Source: Deltaproteobacteria bacterium (GTDB taxonomy: Bacteria; Desulfobacterota; Anaeroferrophillalia; Anaeroferrophillales; Tharpellaceae). From it: DNA of 15,416 nucleotides. This document shows, piece by piece, positions 6,394 to 14,158 of this stretch. A program made the translations under genes and the position numbers. The stretch lies in NCBI GenBank assembly GCA_030633185.1, contig DAOVTG010000030.1, forward strand, positions 1 to 15,416. Direction: 5' to 3'. Below the pieces are notes generated by a model. The model saw nothing but the letters and a program-made list of their open reading frames with translations. It had not been told where the DNA came from and searched no databases. The first letter of the stretch is position 1; each line of letters starts with the position of its first letter.

Positions 6394-7869
6394 ATGGAAC
6401 TCTATAATTTTTCTTTAGAAGAACTTTGGCAACGCCTTGAAAAGGGGGAGGTTTCCTCGCTTGAAGTGACGCGTTCGGTTTTTAGACGTATCGCCGAGGT
6501 TGATAATAAGGTTGCCGCTTATCTCGAGATTGATGAAAAGGGGGCGCTGGCCCAGGCCGAAGCGGCCGATGAGCGTCGTCGCAAAGGGGAGGCGACTTCC
6601 CCGGTTACCGGAATTCCTTTAGGTTTGAAAGATCTGCTTTCAACCGTGGGTTTGAAAACGACTTGTGGTTCACGGATGCTGGCTGACTATCGGCCCGAGT
6701 ATGATGCTGCGGTGGTGACTCGTTTGCGCGAGGCGGGGGCCGTGATTACCGGAAAACTCAATATGGATGAATTCGCGATGGGTTCATCGACGGAGAATTC
6801 AGCCTATAAGGCGACTCGTAACCCTTGGGATCTAAAGCGAGTTCCCGGTGGTTCCAGCGGCGGTTCGACCGCGGCAGTGGCTTCGGCCACGGCGATTGCA
6901 ACTTTAGGATCGGATACCGGCGGTTCAATTCGCCAGCCCGCCTCTTTCTGTGGGGTTGTCGGTATGAAGCCGACTTATGGTCGGGTTTCCCGTTATGGCC
7001 TGGTGGCTTTTGCTTCTTCACTTGACCAGATTGGTCCGGTGACCTCGACGGTTGCCGATGCCGCTTTGCTGCTTAAAGTGATCGCCGGGCATGATGAGCG
7101 TGATTCGACTTCGGTTAATCTTCCGGTTCCCGATTATTACAGCAATCTGAAAAATGATATCAAGGGCTTGAAGATCGGGGTTCCGAAAGAGTATTTCGGG
7201 GCCGGTCTTGATGTCGAAGTTGAGTCGGCGGTTCGGCTCGCTTGTCGCCAACTGGCTACGGCCGGAGCCTCTCTTGATGATGTTTCTCTACCTCACACTG
7301 ATTATGCCGTAGCTACCTATTATCTTCTGGCAACCGCTGAGGCAAGTTCCAATTTGGCTCGCTATGACGGCGTCAAATATGGTTTCCGGGCGGAAAGTGC
7401 GGATGGTCTGGTTGATATGTATCGTCAGACCCGGGCCCAGGGTTTTGGGGAAGAGGTGAAACGGCGGGTTATGCTTGGCACGTATGCGCTGTCGGCGGGT
7501 TACTACGATGCCTACTATCGCAAAGCCCAGCAGGTGAGGACCCTGATTACCCGTGATTTTGATGAAGTTTTTGCTGGTTGTGACGTTCTCGTAGCCCCGG
7601 TCTGCCCGACCCCGGCTTTTGCTTTTGGAGAAAAAATTGACGATCCTTTGTCGATGTACCTTTCCGATATTCTGACAATTCCGGTTAATCTGGCCGGCCT
7701 GCCGGCGATTTCGGTGCCCTGTGGTTTTACGAAAAACGGTCTGCCGATCGGGTTGCAGATCATTGCCAAACCTTTTGCTGAAGAGACTCTTTTACGAGTC
7801 GCCTGGCATTACGAGCGGATGGCCGAATGGGCCGGTCGGCGGCCTGAGCTTAACGGGGAGGCGGTGTAA
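6394..7869 (+). CDS. gatA: Asp-tRNA(Asn)/Glu-tRNA(Gln) amidotransferase subunit A
   Basis: 491 residues, the normal GatA length. It releases ammonia from glutamine or asparagine and passes it to GatB for amidation of Glu-tRNA(Gln) or Asp-tRNA(Asn). The amidase signature is complete. Numbering from GTG 6388, the triad is K81 (GLKDLL), the cis-Ser S156 in PGGSSGGS, and the nucleophile S180 in GSDTGGSIRQPA. These match K79, S154 and S178 of the Staphylococcus enzyme. I chose ATG 6394 because its protein begins MELYNFSLEEL, as is typical of GatA, and it sits well behind gagggtg (6384-6390); GTG 6388 would overlap that site. It lies between cysteine synthase and gatB, with only 2 nt before gatB. 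Confidence 0.96.
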   Translation: MELYNFSLEELWQRLEKGEVSSLEVTRSVFRRIAEVDNKVAAYLEIDEKGALAQAEAADERRRKGEATSPVTGIPLGLKDLLSTVGLKTTCGSRMLADYRPEYDAAVVTRLREAGAVITGKLNMDEFAMGSSTENSAYKATRNPWDLKRVPGGSSGGSTAAVASATAIATLGSDTGGSIRQPASFCGVVGMKPTYGRVSRYGLVAFASSLDQIGPVTSTVADAALLLKVIAGHDERDSTSVNLPVPDYYSNLKNDIKGLKIGVPKEYFGAGLDVEVESAVRLACRQLATAGASLDDVSLPHTDYAVATYYLLATAEASSNLARYDGVKYGFRAESADGLVDMYRQTRAQGFGEEVKRRVMLGTYALSAGYYDAYYRKAQQVRTLITRDFDEVFAGCDVLVAPVCPTPAFAFGEKIDDPLSMYLSDILTIPVNLAGLPAISVPCGFTKNGLPIGLQIIAKPFAEETLLRVAWHYERMAEWAGRRPELNGEAV

Positions 7870-7871
7870 TT

Positions 7872-9305
7872 ATGGATTATGAAATTGTTATCGGCCTTGA
7901 GGTTCACTGCCAGCTCTTGACCCAAACCAAGATTTTTTGCGGCTGTTCGACCCATTTCGGTAATCCACCTAACCAAAATACCTGCCCGGTCTGTACCGGG
8001 ATGCCGGGGGCTTTACCGGTCTTAAATCGCAAGGTCGTCGATTTCGCGATCCGGGCCGGTCTGGCGACGGATTGTCAGATTACGCCGAGCAGTGTTTTTG
8101 CCCGTAAGAACTATTTTTATCCCGATTTGCCGAAAGGTTACCAGATTTCACAGTTTGAATTACCGATTTGTGTCGATGGTCATCTCGATATCGAAGTTGA
8201 CAACCAGAAGAAACGGATCGGTATTACTCGAATTCATATGGAAGAGGATGCTGGTAAATTGGTTCATCCCGAACATGTACACGGCGTTAGTTATGTCGAT
8301 TACAATCGTGCCTGTGTGCCGCTTATCGAGATTGTCAGTGAACCCGATATGCGTTCATCAGCCGAAGCCGTAGCCTATCTCAAAGCCTTGCGCGATATCG
8401 TGGTTTATTTAGGGGTTTGCGATGGTAATATGGAGGAGGGCAGCTTTCGTTGTGACGCCAATATCTCGCTCAGACGTTGGGGCGCACCGGAACTTGGGAC
8501 CCGAGCCGAGTTGAAGAATATGAACTCGTTTCGTAATGTTCAGAGGGCTATCGAATATGAAGTCGAACGCCAGCGTGATATCCTTGATGAAGGTGGCCGG
8601 GTGGTTCAGGAGACCCGTTTGTGGGATGTCGATCGCGGGGTAAGCGCGTTGATGCGCGGCAAAGAGGAGGCTCACGACTATCGCTATTTCCCGGATCCTG
8701 ATCTTTTACCGGTTGTGGTTGACGAGGCCTGGGTCGAGAAGGTGCGGCAAAGCCTGCCCGAATTGCCGGTTGCCAGGTGTCAGCGAATTGTGGCGGACTT
8801 CGCGATTCCGGTAGCCGATGCTGAAGTCTTGACGGCGGATCGGGCCATGGCCGACTATTTTGAGGCGGTTGTGAAACTCTTTCCCCAGCCCAAGGCGGCG
8901 GCTAACTGGATCATGGTTGAGTTGATGAAATTTCTCAACGAGGATAAAATCAGCGTCACCCAATGTCCAATCACGCCGCAGGGTCTGGCAGATCTTTTGG
9001 GTCTGATTGGGGATAATACAATCAGCGGCAAGATCGGCAAACAGGTTTTCTCAAAAATGTACAGCGCCGCCGATAACGATCCCCGGCAAATAGTCGAGGA
9101 TCAGGGGTTGGCCCAGATGTCGGATGCTGGAGAGTTGGCCGTTATCGTTGATGAGATTATTGATGCCAATGATGACAAGGTTAAGGATTACCAGCAGGGC
9201 AAGGTCAAACTTTTCGGTTTCTTTGTTGGTCAGGTGATGAAGAAAACCAAAGGTCAGGCCAATCCTCAGATGGTCAACAGTTTGCTTAAAGAGAAGATTG
9301 GTTGA
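7872..9305 (+). CDS. gatB: Asp-tRNA(Asn)/Glu-tRNA(Gln) amidotransferase subunit B
   Basis: 477 residues, full length for GatB. This subunit binds the mischarged tRNA, phosphorylates its Glu or Asp side chain with ATP and amidates it with ammonia from GatA. It begins MDYEIVIGLEVHCQL, the family hallmark. The zinc site is C23/C25 and C38/C41 (CGC...CPVC). ARKNYFYPDLPKGYQ and EEDAGK mark the catalytic cradle. The C-terminal helical tRNA-binding tail ends GQVMKKTKGQANPQMVN plus eight more residues. The start ATG 7872 comes 2 nt after the gatA stop, with ggggagg inside the gatA end, so translation is probably coupled. GatC, the small third subunit, is not encoded nearby. Confidence 0.97.
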   Translation: MDYEIVIGLEVHCQLLTQTKIFCGCSTHFGNPPNQNTCPVCTGMPGALPVLNRKVVDFAIRAGLATDCQITPSSVFARKNYFYPDLPKGYQISQFELPICVDGHLDIEVDNQKKRIGITRIHMEEDAGKLVHPEHVHGVSYVDYNRACVPLIEIVSEPDMRSSAEAVAYLKALRDIVVYLGVCDGNMEEGSFRCDANISLRRWGAPELGTRAELKNMNSFRNVQRAIEYEVERQRDILDEGGRVVQETRLWDVDRGVSALMRGKEEAHDYRYFPDPDLLPVVVDEAWVEKVRQSLPELPVARCQRIVADFAIPVADAEVLTADRAMADYFEAVVKLFPQPKAAANWIMVELMKFLNEDKISVTQCPITPQGLADLLGLIGDNTISGKIGKQVFSKMYSAADNDPRQIVEDQGLAQMSDAGELAVIVDEIIDANDDKVKDYQQGKVKLFGFFVGQVMKKTKGQANPQMVNSLLKEKIG

Positions 9306-9308
9306 AAG

Positions 9309-9350
9309 GTGATCAGTCAGTCCCTGTGAGACCTGATTGTCACACTTTTT
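9309..9350 (+). terminator. weak candidate terminator after gatB
   Basis: An imperfect stem pairs gtgatcag (9309-9316) with ctga...tcac (9333-9343), with a 3-nt bulge, and is followed by ttttt at 9346-9350. It sits just after the gatB stop, where an operon end is expected before lpxC, but the stem is irregular. Confidence 0.35.
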
Positions 9351-9442
9351 AGAGACATTTTTGTCCATGACTGGTAACGAGCCTTTTTTGAGAATAGTTC
9401 AATCTCATAAGTGTTTGTTTTTATTCAGAAGTTTAAATGTTG

Positions 9443-9448
9443 TATAAA
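9443..9448 (+). promoter_or_regulatory. candidate -10 element upstream of lpxC
   Basis: tataaa at 9443-9448 is preceded by ttg in an AT-rich stretch about 85 nt before the lpxC start, giving an extended -10 look. No good -35 is visible at the expected distance, so this is tentative. A separate promoter here would uncouple lpxC from gatAB. Confidence 0.3.
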
Positions 9449-9533
9449 ATTTTATTTTGGTTCGAATAGTGCAGGCTACGATCTACCTTAATTTTGCGGA
9501 GCATAATAGCCGCTAGGAGTGTTTTCCCCATTC

Positions 9534-10475
9534 ATGTTTTTTCAAAGAACGTTAAAAAAAGAGATTTCTTGTGTCGGTATAGGTCTGCATTCGGGAGTCA
9601 AGGTCAAACTAGTCTTGAAACCGGCCCCAGCCGGTCATGGTATCAAGCTTCAGCGTATCGACGAGGGGCGGGTTGTGACAACCATTCCAGCCTCTTCAGA
9701 ATATGTTGTTGACACCTCCCTGGCGACGACTTTAGGGAAAGACGGTTTTGTCATCGGAACTGTCGAGCATCTGCTTTCGGCTTTTTCCGGTCTCGGAGTT
9801 GATAATGCTTTGGTTGAGGTTCATGGCCCCGAAGTCCCGATTATGGATGGTAGTGCCAACCCTTTTGTCTACTTAATCAAAACCGCCGGAGTTAAGCGTT
9901 TGGTTGAAGCTAAAAGTTATATGCGTATGACCGGTACCGTAACCGTTACCGATGGTGATAAATGGGCTCGTTTAGGGCCGCAGCCACCTTCATCCGATGC
10001 CTCCCTTTCAATTATCAGCCATATCGATTTTGATCATCCCATGATCGGATCACAGAGTTTTAACTTCTCTTTTGCCGATATCTCCTACGACCGCCAAATC
10101 AGCCGGGCCCGGACCTTTGGTTTTCTTCACGAAGTTGAATGGATGAAATCTAACAACCTGGCTCTGGGCGGCTCTTTAGATAATGCTATTGTGCTTGACG
10201 AATATGCCATTCTAAATGATGATGGATTGCGTTTTGTCGATGAGTTTGTCCGCCATAAGGTCTTAGACTGTTTTGGTGATGTCAGTTTGTTAGGTATGCC
10301 CCTGATCGGGGTGCTGGAATCCAACAAAACCGGCCATGCTCTAAACCATAGGCTGGTTCAGGCCGTACTCGCGAAATCTGAGGCCTGGGAAAAGGTAACT
10401 ACTGGTGAATGGCTTGATAGTTCATCACCGACTTTCACAGTTCCGCGCTTGGTAATAGGTGAAGCTCTCTTCTAG
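9534..10475 (+). CDS. lpxC: UDP-3-O-acyl-N-acetylglucosamine deacetylase (lipid A synthesis)
   Basis: 313 residues. It carries out the zinc-dependent committed step of lipid A synthesis, so the host has a lipopolysaccharide outer membrane. It begins MFFQRTLKKEISCVGIGLHSG, typical of LpxC. E78 and H79 lie in TVEHLLSAFSGLGVDN, with H241 and D245 in HKVLDCFGD. H79, H241 and D245 are the predicted zinc ligands, and H268 in GHALNHRLV is the catalytic histidine. A longer reading from GTG 9519 is unlikely because that GTG overlaps the only ribosome binding site (aggag, 9515-9519). From ATG 9534 the spacing to that site is long (14 nt), which may mean modest translation. lpxC usually sits with cell-envelope genes; here it stands alone and faces the heme operon tail to tail. 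Confidence 0.96.
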   Translation: MFFQRTLKKEISCVGIGLHSGVKVKLVLKPAPAGHGIKLQRIDEGRVVTTIPASSEYVVDTSLATTLGKDGFVIGTVEHLLSAFSGLGVDNALVEVHGPEVPIMDGSANPFVYLIKTAGVKRLVEAKSYMRMTGTVTVTDGDKWARLGPQPPSSDASLSIISHIDFDHPMIGSQSFNFSFADISYDRQISRARTFGFLHEVEWMKSNNLALGGSLDNAIVLDEYAILNDDGLRFVDEFVRHKVLDCFGDVSLLGMPLIGVLESNKTGHALNHRLVQAVLAKSEAWEKVTTGEWLDSSSPTFTVPRLVIGEALF

Positions 10476-10559
10476 GCTGTCCGAGAATGCTCTTTTTCCC
10501 CAGAAATAATACTAAGATACAGTTCAGAATAAGGTGACTTCCAAGTAACAACTTTTTTA

Positions 10560-10594
10560 GCCACAGACCCACAGTGCGGTCGTGTGTCTGTGGC
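10560..10594. repeat. palindrome downstream of lpxC
   Basis: A perfect 9-bp inverted repeat (gccacagac at 10560-10568, gtctgtggc at 10586-10594) encloses a 17-nt loop. On the plus strand a run of T (10553-10558) comes before the stem, not after it, so it is not a normal terminator on either strand. It could still protect the 3' end of lpxC mRNA. Confidence 0.6.
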
Positions 10595-10654
10595 CAATTA
10601 TTGAAAGTAATATATAGTTACTTCTATATGTGATTGCGCCAGCAGTCTGGGATG

Positions 10655-10798
10655 CTATTCAGGTTTTGTCTCAAGACTGCCGGGATTGGGGTCATTGCTG
10701 GTAGAAGGTGCAATAGCACCCCAGCTTTGACCCCGTTTATGAGAGCGAAGCAAAGTTCGTTGCTATTTATTGTAACTTTATGGTGGGCACCTGAATAG
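10655..10798 (-). repeat. family B element, complete copy with 10-bp terminal inverted repeats
   Basis: The ends ctattcaggt (10655-10664) and acctgaatag (10789-10798) are perfect inverted repeats. Inside is a 47-bp hairpin unit at 10688-10734, bounded by ggggtcattgct and agctttgacccc, with a central stem ggtgc/gcacc around an aata loop. The unit matches the reverse complement of 15180-15226 at 43 of 47 positions. The flanks (for example gcgaagcaaagttcg) also match, so the shared block is about 125 bp. There is no coding capacity. The style is like REP/MITE elements mobilised in trans, but no transposase is present. Confidence 0.85.
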
Positions 10799-10855
10799 TT
10801 ACAGAATAAGTTCTATTTTCAACAGCCAATTATTTTCTTTTTTATAATTAAGTAA

Positions 10856-10870
10856 GGTGTCCCCGGAATT
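10856..10870. repeat. family C repeat scrap
   Basis: ggtgtccccggaatt is identical over ggtgtccccggaat to the right arm of the element between hemC and hemD (11851-11864). It also shares the core of the scrap at 5359. Confidence 0.6.
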
Positions 10871-10905
10871 GCCGCATATGTGGCCACATTAGTGGTCTTA
10901 AAACG

Positions 10906-10922
10906 CTTCTTGCGACGCCATC
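10906..10922 (-). repeat. worn end of a family A element
   Basis: The minus strand reads gatggcgtcgcaagaag, matching the left end of the full family A copy (1319-1335) at 15 of 17 positions. It lies 5 nt beyond the hemD stop, mirroring how the full copy abuts the AI-2E family stop codon. Confidence 0.5.
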
Positions 10923-10927
10923 AAAAG

Positions 10928-11746
10928 TTAAAGTGAATTGGTTTTACAGCTCTGGTATTCTTTCAGTGCGGCAAGCAGGCCTTTGCTGGTGTAATCTTTG
11001 GCTGTGATCTTGACGTTGAGACCGACCTTGGTTGCCGTTTTAGCGGCGATCGGGCCGATGCAGGCGGTGGGTAATTTTTTTAACTTTTCGAGGGTTTGGG
11101 GGTCGTGGCAGTGTTTGATCAGATTGGCTGCGCTGGAGGCGCTGGTGATGGTGATGATGTCGATCTTCTTTCTATCTAGTTGGTGGTTCAGTTGTTGGGC
11201 TGATTCGGTTGGAAAGATGGTTTCGTAGACGGGTACGACATCGACGTCGGCACCTTTTTGGCGTAGGCTTTCGGGTAGGAGCTTACGGGCTTTTAAGGCT
11301 CGAGGCAGAAGGATTTTTTGTTGGCTGATATCGAGGCCGGCAAAAAGTTCAATAATACCTTCGGCGGCATACTCTTTGGCGACCATGTCGCTTTTTAGGC
11401 CGAATTCGGCCGCCGCTTGTGCTGTTTTCGGGCCGACGCAGATGGTCATCAGGTGGGCACAGTTTTGGTAGTTTAAGCCTTTTTTTTGTAAACGTTGAAA
11501 GAAGCAGTTAACGCCGTTGATACTGGTCAAAAGCAGCCATTGGTATTTGTCAAGTCGGCTGATTGCCTCATCGGCCAGCTCCCAGCTTGGGGGTTCAACA
11601 ATTTTGATGGTCGGCAGCAGAATTGGGATGGCTCCGGCTTGCTCAAGCTGAGCCATAAAATCTCGGGCCTGAGATTCCGGCCTGGTGACCAGAATACGCA
11701 GATCCTTTAGAGGGTATTCATGTGTATCGAGAAAGCCAAGAGGCAT
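10928..11746 (-). CDS. hemD: uroporphyrinogen-III synthase
   Basis: 272 residues. It cyclises hydroxymethylbilane to uroporphyrinogen III with inversion of ring D. The family is poorly conserved, but the two-lobed pattern is clear: LRILVTRPESQARDFMAQL (about 16-34), LLLTSINGVNCFF, ICVGPKTAQAA, a crossover strand ILLPRALKARKLLPESL, then DIITITSASSAANLI, ACIGPIAAKTA and DYTSKGLLAAL. Position as the last gene after hemC supports the call. The N-terminus before the fold (DTHEYPLKDLRILVTRP) resembles the linker that joins HemD to the CobA methyltransferase in fused proteins, so it may be a former fusion. ATG 11746 has no strong ribosome binding site (only gcaggg), and the family C element begins 17 nt upstream. 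Confidence 0.88.
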   Translation of the reverse strand: MPLGFLDTHEYPLKDLRILVTRPESQARDFMAQLEQAGAIPILLPTIKIVEPPSWELADEAISRLDKYQWLLLTSINGVNCFFQRLQKKGLNYQNCAHLMTICVGPKTAQAAAEFGLKSDMVAKEYAAEGIIELFAGLDISQQKILLPRALKARKLLPESLRQKGADVDVVPVYETIFPTESAQQLNHQLDRKKIDIITITSASSAANLIKHCHDPQTLEKLKKLPTACIGPIAAKTATKVGLNVKITAKDYTSKGLLAALKEYQSCKTNSL

Positions 11747-11763
11747 CGCTTTGCCCTGCTTCG

Positions 11764-11892
11764 TGTGGGGACACGGGTTCTATTCCGGGGACACCTCTCT
11801 TATCTCAAGCAAACAGTCCCAAAAGTGGGGATCCTTGTAGAGATAAAGAAGGTGTCCCCGGAATAGAACCTGCCTGGAGCAATGTCCCCGCA
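11764..11892. repeat. family C element between hemC and hemD (long hairpin)
   Basis: Two 31-bp arms, 11776-11806 and 11840-11870, are inverted copies matching at 28 of 31 positions, including a perfect 20-bp block (ggttctattccggggacacc). Outside them, tgtggggaca (11764-11773) pairs with tgtccccgca (11883-11892) at 9 of 10. The 33-nt loop has a minor stem (tccc/ggga). The element fills nearly all of the 161-bp gap. No T run follows on the minus strand, so it is not a simple terminator, but in the operon mRNA it would fold strongly between hemC and hemD. Scraps of the core lie at 5359 and 10856. Confidence 0.85.
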
Positions 11893-11907
11893 TTGTGGAG
11901 GTTTTGG

Positions 11908-12849
11908 TCAAATTTCAGGATTAGTTGTGAAACACTCTTCCAAAAGCTTACCGGCACCCTGTTGTAGAAGGGCACGGGCTAGGCTTTCACCTAAGTTTTC
12001 GGGATCTTCACCGCAGGCTGTCTCCTTAATAATTTTACGTCCGTCAAGGGCTGCGACCAGGCCGGTAATCGAGATTTGATTGTTTTCATCAACTGCTGCA
12101 TAGGCGGCAATCGGCACTTGGCAGCCTCCTTCAAGTGTTCTCAAGAGAGCCCTTTCGGCGCGCACTGCAAGGGCGGTTTTGGGGTCATGGAAAAAGGCCA
12201 GGCGCTGATTGTTGAAATCATCTTCAATACGAGTTTCGATGCCCAAGGCTCCCTGAGCGATTGCTGGCAGGGAAATTAACGGATCTAACAATTCGGTTAC
12301 TTTATCGGCCCAGCCTAAACGTTTAACCCCGGCATAGGCTAAGATGATGCCGTCATACTCGCCGCGCTCAAGTTTTTTTAAGCGGGTGTCGACATTGCCG
12401 CGCAGATCTTTGGTTTTAAGATGTGGGAAAGCGTTTAGAAGTTGGGCTATGCGGCGCAGGCTGCTGGTGCCGATAACGGCACCTTTCGGCATCTCATCTA
12501 AGCTTTTTCCGGTGTGGGAGAAAAAGGCGTCGCGAGGGTCTTCACGGGGTGGGAAAATAGCCACCTGGAGGCCGTCGGGGAGTTCGGTCGGGACATCCTT
12601 CATGCTGTGAACCGCCAGATCGATATCATGGCTGAGCAGGGCATCTTCAATCTCTTTAACAAAGAGACCCTTGCCGCCGACCTTGGCCAGCGGTACATCA
12701 AGGATTTTGTCGCCTTTGGTTTTGATGACCGTAAGACTGACTTTGATGCCGGGATACTCCCGTTCAAGTTCACTCTTGACCCAATTGGCCTGCCACAAGG
12801 CCAGGGCACTGCCGCGGGTGCCGATGGTGATTTGCTGTTTATCAGTCAT
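11908..12849 (-). CDS. hemC: porphobilinogen deaminase (hydroxymethylbilane synthase)
   Basis: 313 residues, the standard length. It polymerises four porphobilinogens into hydroxymethylbilane in the cytoplasm. Motifs are ITIGTRGSALALWQA (7-21), VHSMKDVPTELPDG (80-93) with the catalytic Asp85, GTSSLRRIAQL (127-137) with the substrate-binding arginines, and DLRGNVDTRLKKL (148-160). Cys243 in EGGCQVPI carries the dipyrromethane cofactor. All key residues are present. It starts 11 nt after the hemA stop with a good aaggag site just before ATG 12849, so it is clearly the next gene of the operon. After its stop comes the family C hairpin, then hemD. Confidence 0.97.
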   Translation of the reverse strand: MTDKQQITIGTRGSALALWQANWVKSELEREYPGIKVSLTVIKTKGDKILDVPLAKVGGKGLFVKEIEDALLSHDIDLAVHSMKDVPTELPDGLQVAIFPPREDPRDAFFSHTGKSLDEMPKGAVIGTSSLRRIAQLLNAFPHLKTKDLRGNVDTRLKKLERGEYDGIILAYAGVKRLGWADKVTELLDPLISLPAIAQGALGIETRIEDDFNNQRLAFFHDPKTALAVRAERALLRTLEGGCQVPIAAYAAVDENNQISITGLVAALDGRKIIKETACGEDPENLGESLARALLQQGAGKLLEECFTTNPEI

Positions 12850-12860
12850 GGGGTATCTCC

Positions 12861-14135
12861 TTAGTCACTCTCATTTTTTGTCAGATGAAATATTTTTCTA
12901 ATGGTTGTGGTCGGCAGACTTTCGCCGCCGCCATCCTGTGATTTGAGATAGTTTATCGGGTGGTGGAGAAATTTGTTGCCGATGGCATTGACCATGGCCT
13001 CTAAGCGACGGCGCTCTTTGCTGCTTAAATCGGGAAATCCGGTCAGGGTTTTATTGAGTTCCTGCTCGCTGATTTGCTTGATCCGGTCACGTAACTCCCT
13101 AATTGTCGGGGTGACGGACAAAGAGGCGATCCACTGCTCGAATTTTTCGACCTCCAGATTAACCAGAACTTCGGCCCGTTGGGCTTCTTGCTGGCGTTGG
13201 TCAAGGTTTTCAGTGACCACATCCTGGAGGTCGTCAACATCGTAGAGGTAGATATTGTCAAGCTCGTTGACTTTAGGGTTAATGTCTCTGGGAACGGCTA
13301 TGTCAATCAAAAATATCGGTCGGTTGAGACGCTTTTTTAAAGCTTGAGAAAGTTCCTGTGGGCCGATCAGATAGTCGGGTGAGCCGGTTGAGCTCAAAAC
13401 GATATCAACCTGGTCAAGCTGTTGGCGAAATTTTTCGAAGGGCAGGGCGATGCCGGAAAATTCAGCAGCCAGTTCCTGAGCCCGACCGAAGGTTCGATTG
13501 GTAACTAGAACCTGTTCGACCCCCTGGTTGATAAAATGGCGGGCCGCCAATTCGCACATCTCACCGGCCCCGATCAGCATCACTCTCATGCCTTTAAGAT
13601 CGCCGAAAATCTTTTTCGCCAGTTCGACTGCGGCAAAACTGACCGAGACCGCACAACTGGCAATCCGGGTTCGGGTTCTGACCTCCTTAGCGATAAAGAA
13701 GGAGCGGTGCATGAAATGGTTAAGGACTAAGCCGGTGCAGTCCGATTCCGAGGCGATAAAAAAAGCATCTTTAAGCTGACCCAGGATCTGGGGTTCACCG
13801 ACGACCATTGAGTCAAGGCTGGAGGCGACGCGGAAACCGTGACGGATCGCTTCTGAATCGGCATGAAAGTAGAGTTTGTCGGCGAAGGTGTCAGCCGGTA
13901 TCCGGTGATAGCGGGCCAGGAAATTAATCAGTTTTTCACGACATTGGTCTAAATTATGACTGATGCCGCATAATTCAACCCGGTTGCAGGTCGAAAGGAT
14001 AAGGCCTTCAGTTAAATCGGCTTCTTCTTTGAGTTGTTGCAGGGCTGTGGGCAGAGCTTCGCCGTTAAAAGCCAGGCGCTCTCGAGTTTCAACCGGAGCG
14101 GTTTGATGGTTAAGTCCTATGGTTACAATATGCAT
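12861..14135 (-). CDS. hemA: glutamyl-tRNA reductase
   Basis: 424 residues. It reduces Glu-tRNA to glutamate-1-semialdehyde, the first step of C5 heme synthesis and usually the controlled one. It begins MHIVTIGLNHQTAPVETRE. The catalytic thiol is Cys50 in LSTCNRVEL. The NADPH domain has GAGEM (189-193) and SSTGSPDY (248-255), followed by PRDINP (282-287) and YDVDDLQ (298-304). The C-terminal dimerisation helices run from about 310 to 420. The gap from ccsA is 23 nt and holds no visible ribosome binding site before ATG 14135, so translation may be inefficient or coupled. In many bacteria the N-terminus of HemA is the target of heme-linked proteolysis; nothing in the sequence tests that here. 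Confidence 0.97.
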   Translation of the reverse strand: MHIVTIGLNHQTAPVETRERLAFNGEALPTALQQLKEEADLTEGLILSTCNRVELCGISHNLDQCREKLINFLARYHRIPADTFADKLYFHADSEAIRHGFRVASSLDSMVVGEPQILGQLKDAFFIASESDCTGLVLNHFMHRSFFIAKEVRTRTRIASCAVSVSFAAVELAKKIFGDLKGMRVMLIGAGEMCELAARHFINQGVEQVLVTNRTFGRAQELAAEFSGIALPFEKFRQQLDQVDIVLSSTGSPDYLIGPQELSQALKKRLNRPIFLIDIAVPRDINPKVNELDNIYLYDVDDLQDVVTENLDQRQQEAQRAEVLVNLEVEKFEQWIASLSVTPTIRELRDRIKQISEQELNKTLTGFPDLSSKERRRLEAMVNAIGNKFLHHPINYLKSQDGGGESLPTTTIRKIFHLTKNESD

Positions 14136-14158
14136 ATATTGAATTTAATTGTTTCGGT

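Larger units (their letters stand above)
10476..10927. other. convergent intergenic region without genes, filled with repeat pieces
   Basis: This 452-bp gap between the ends of lpxC and hemD shows no coding frame I would support. It holds, in order, a 9-bp-stem palindrome (10560-10594), a full family B element (10655-10798), a family C scrap (10856-10870), a 12-bp palindrome atgtggccacat (10878-10889) and a worn family A end (10906-10922). No canonical stem plus T-run terminator is visible for either gene; the hairpins may serve instead. Confidence 0.8.

Noticed and set aside
10560..10594. Terminator for lpxC or hemD
   Set aside because: The T run precedes the stem on the plus strand and gives A on the minus strand, so neither orientation is canonical.
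11764..11892. Intrinsic terminator between hemC and hemD
   Set aside because: The hairpin is long but no T run follows on the transcribed strand, and the same structure is seen as dispersed repeat pieces.
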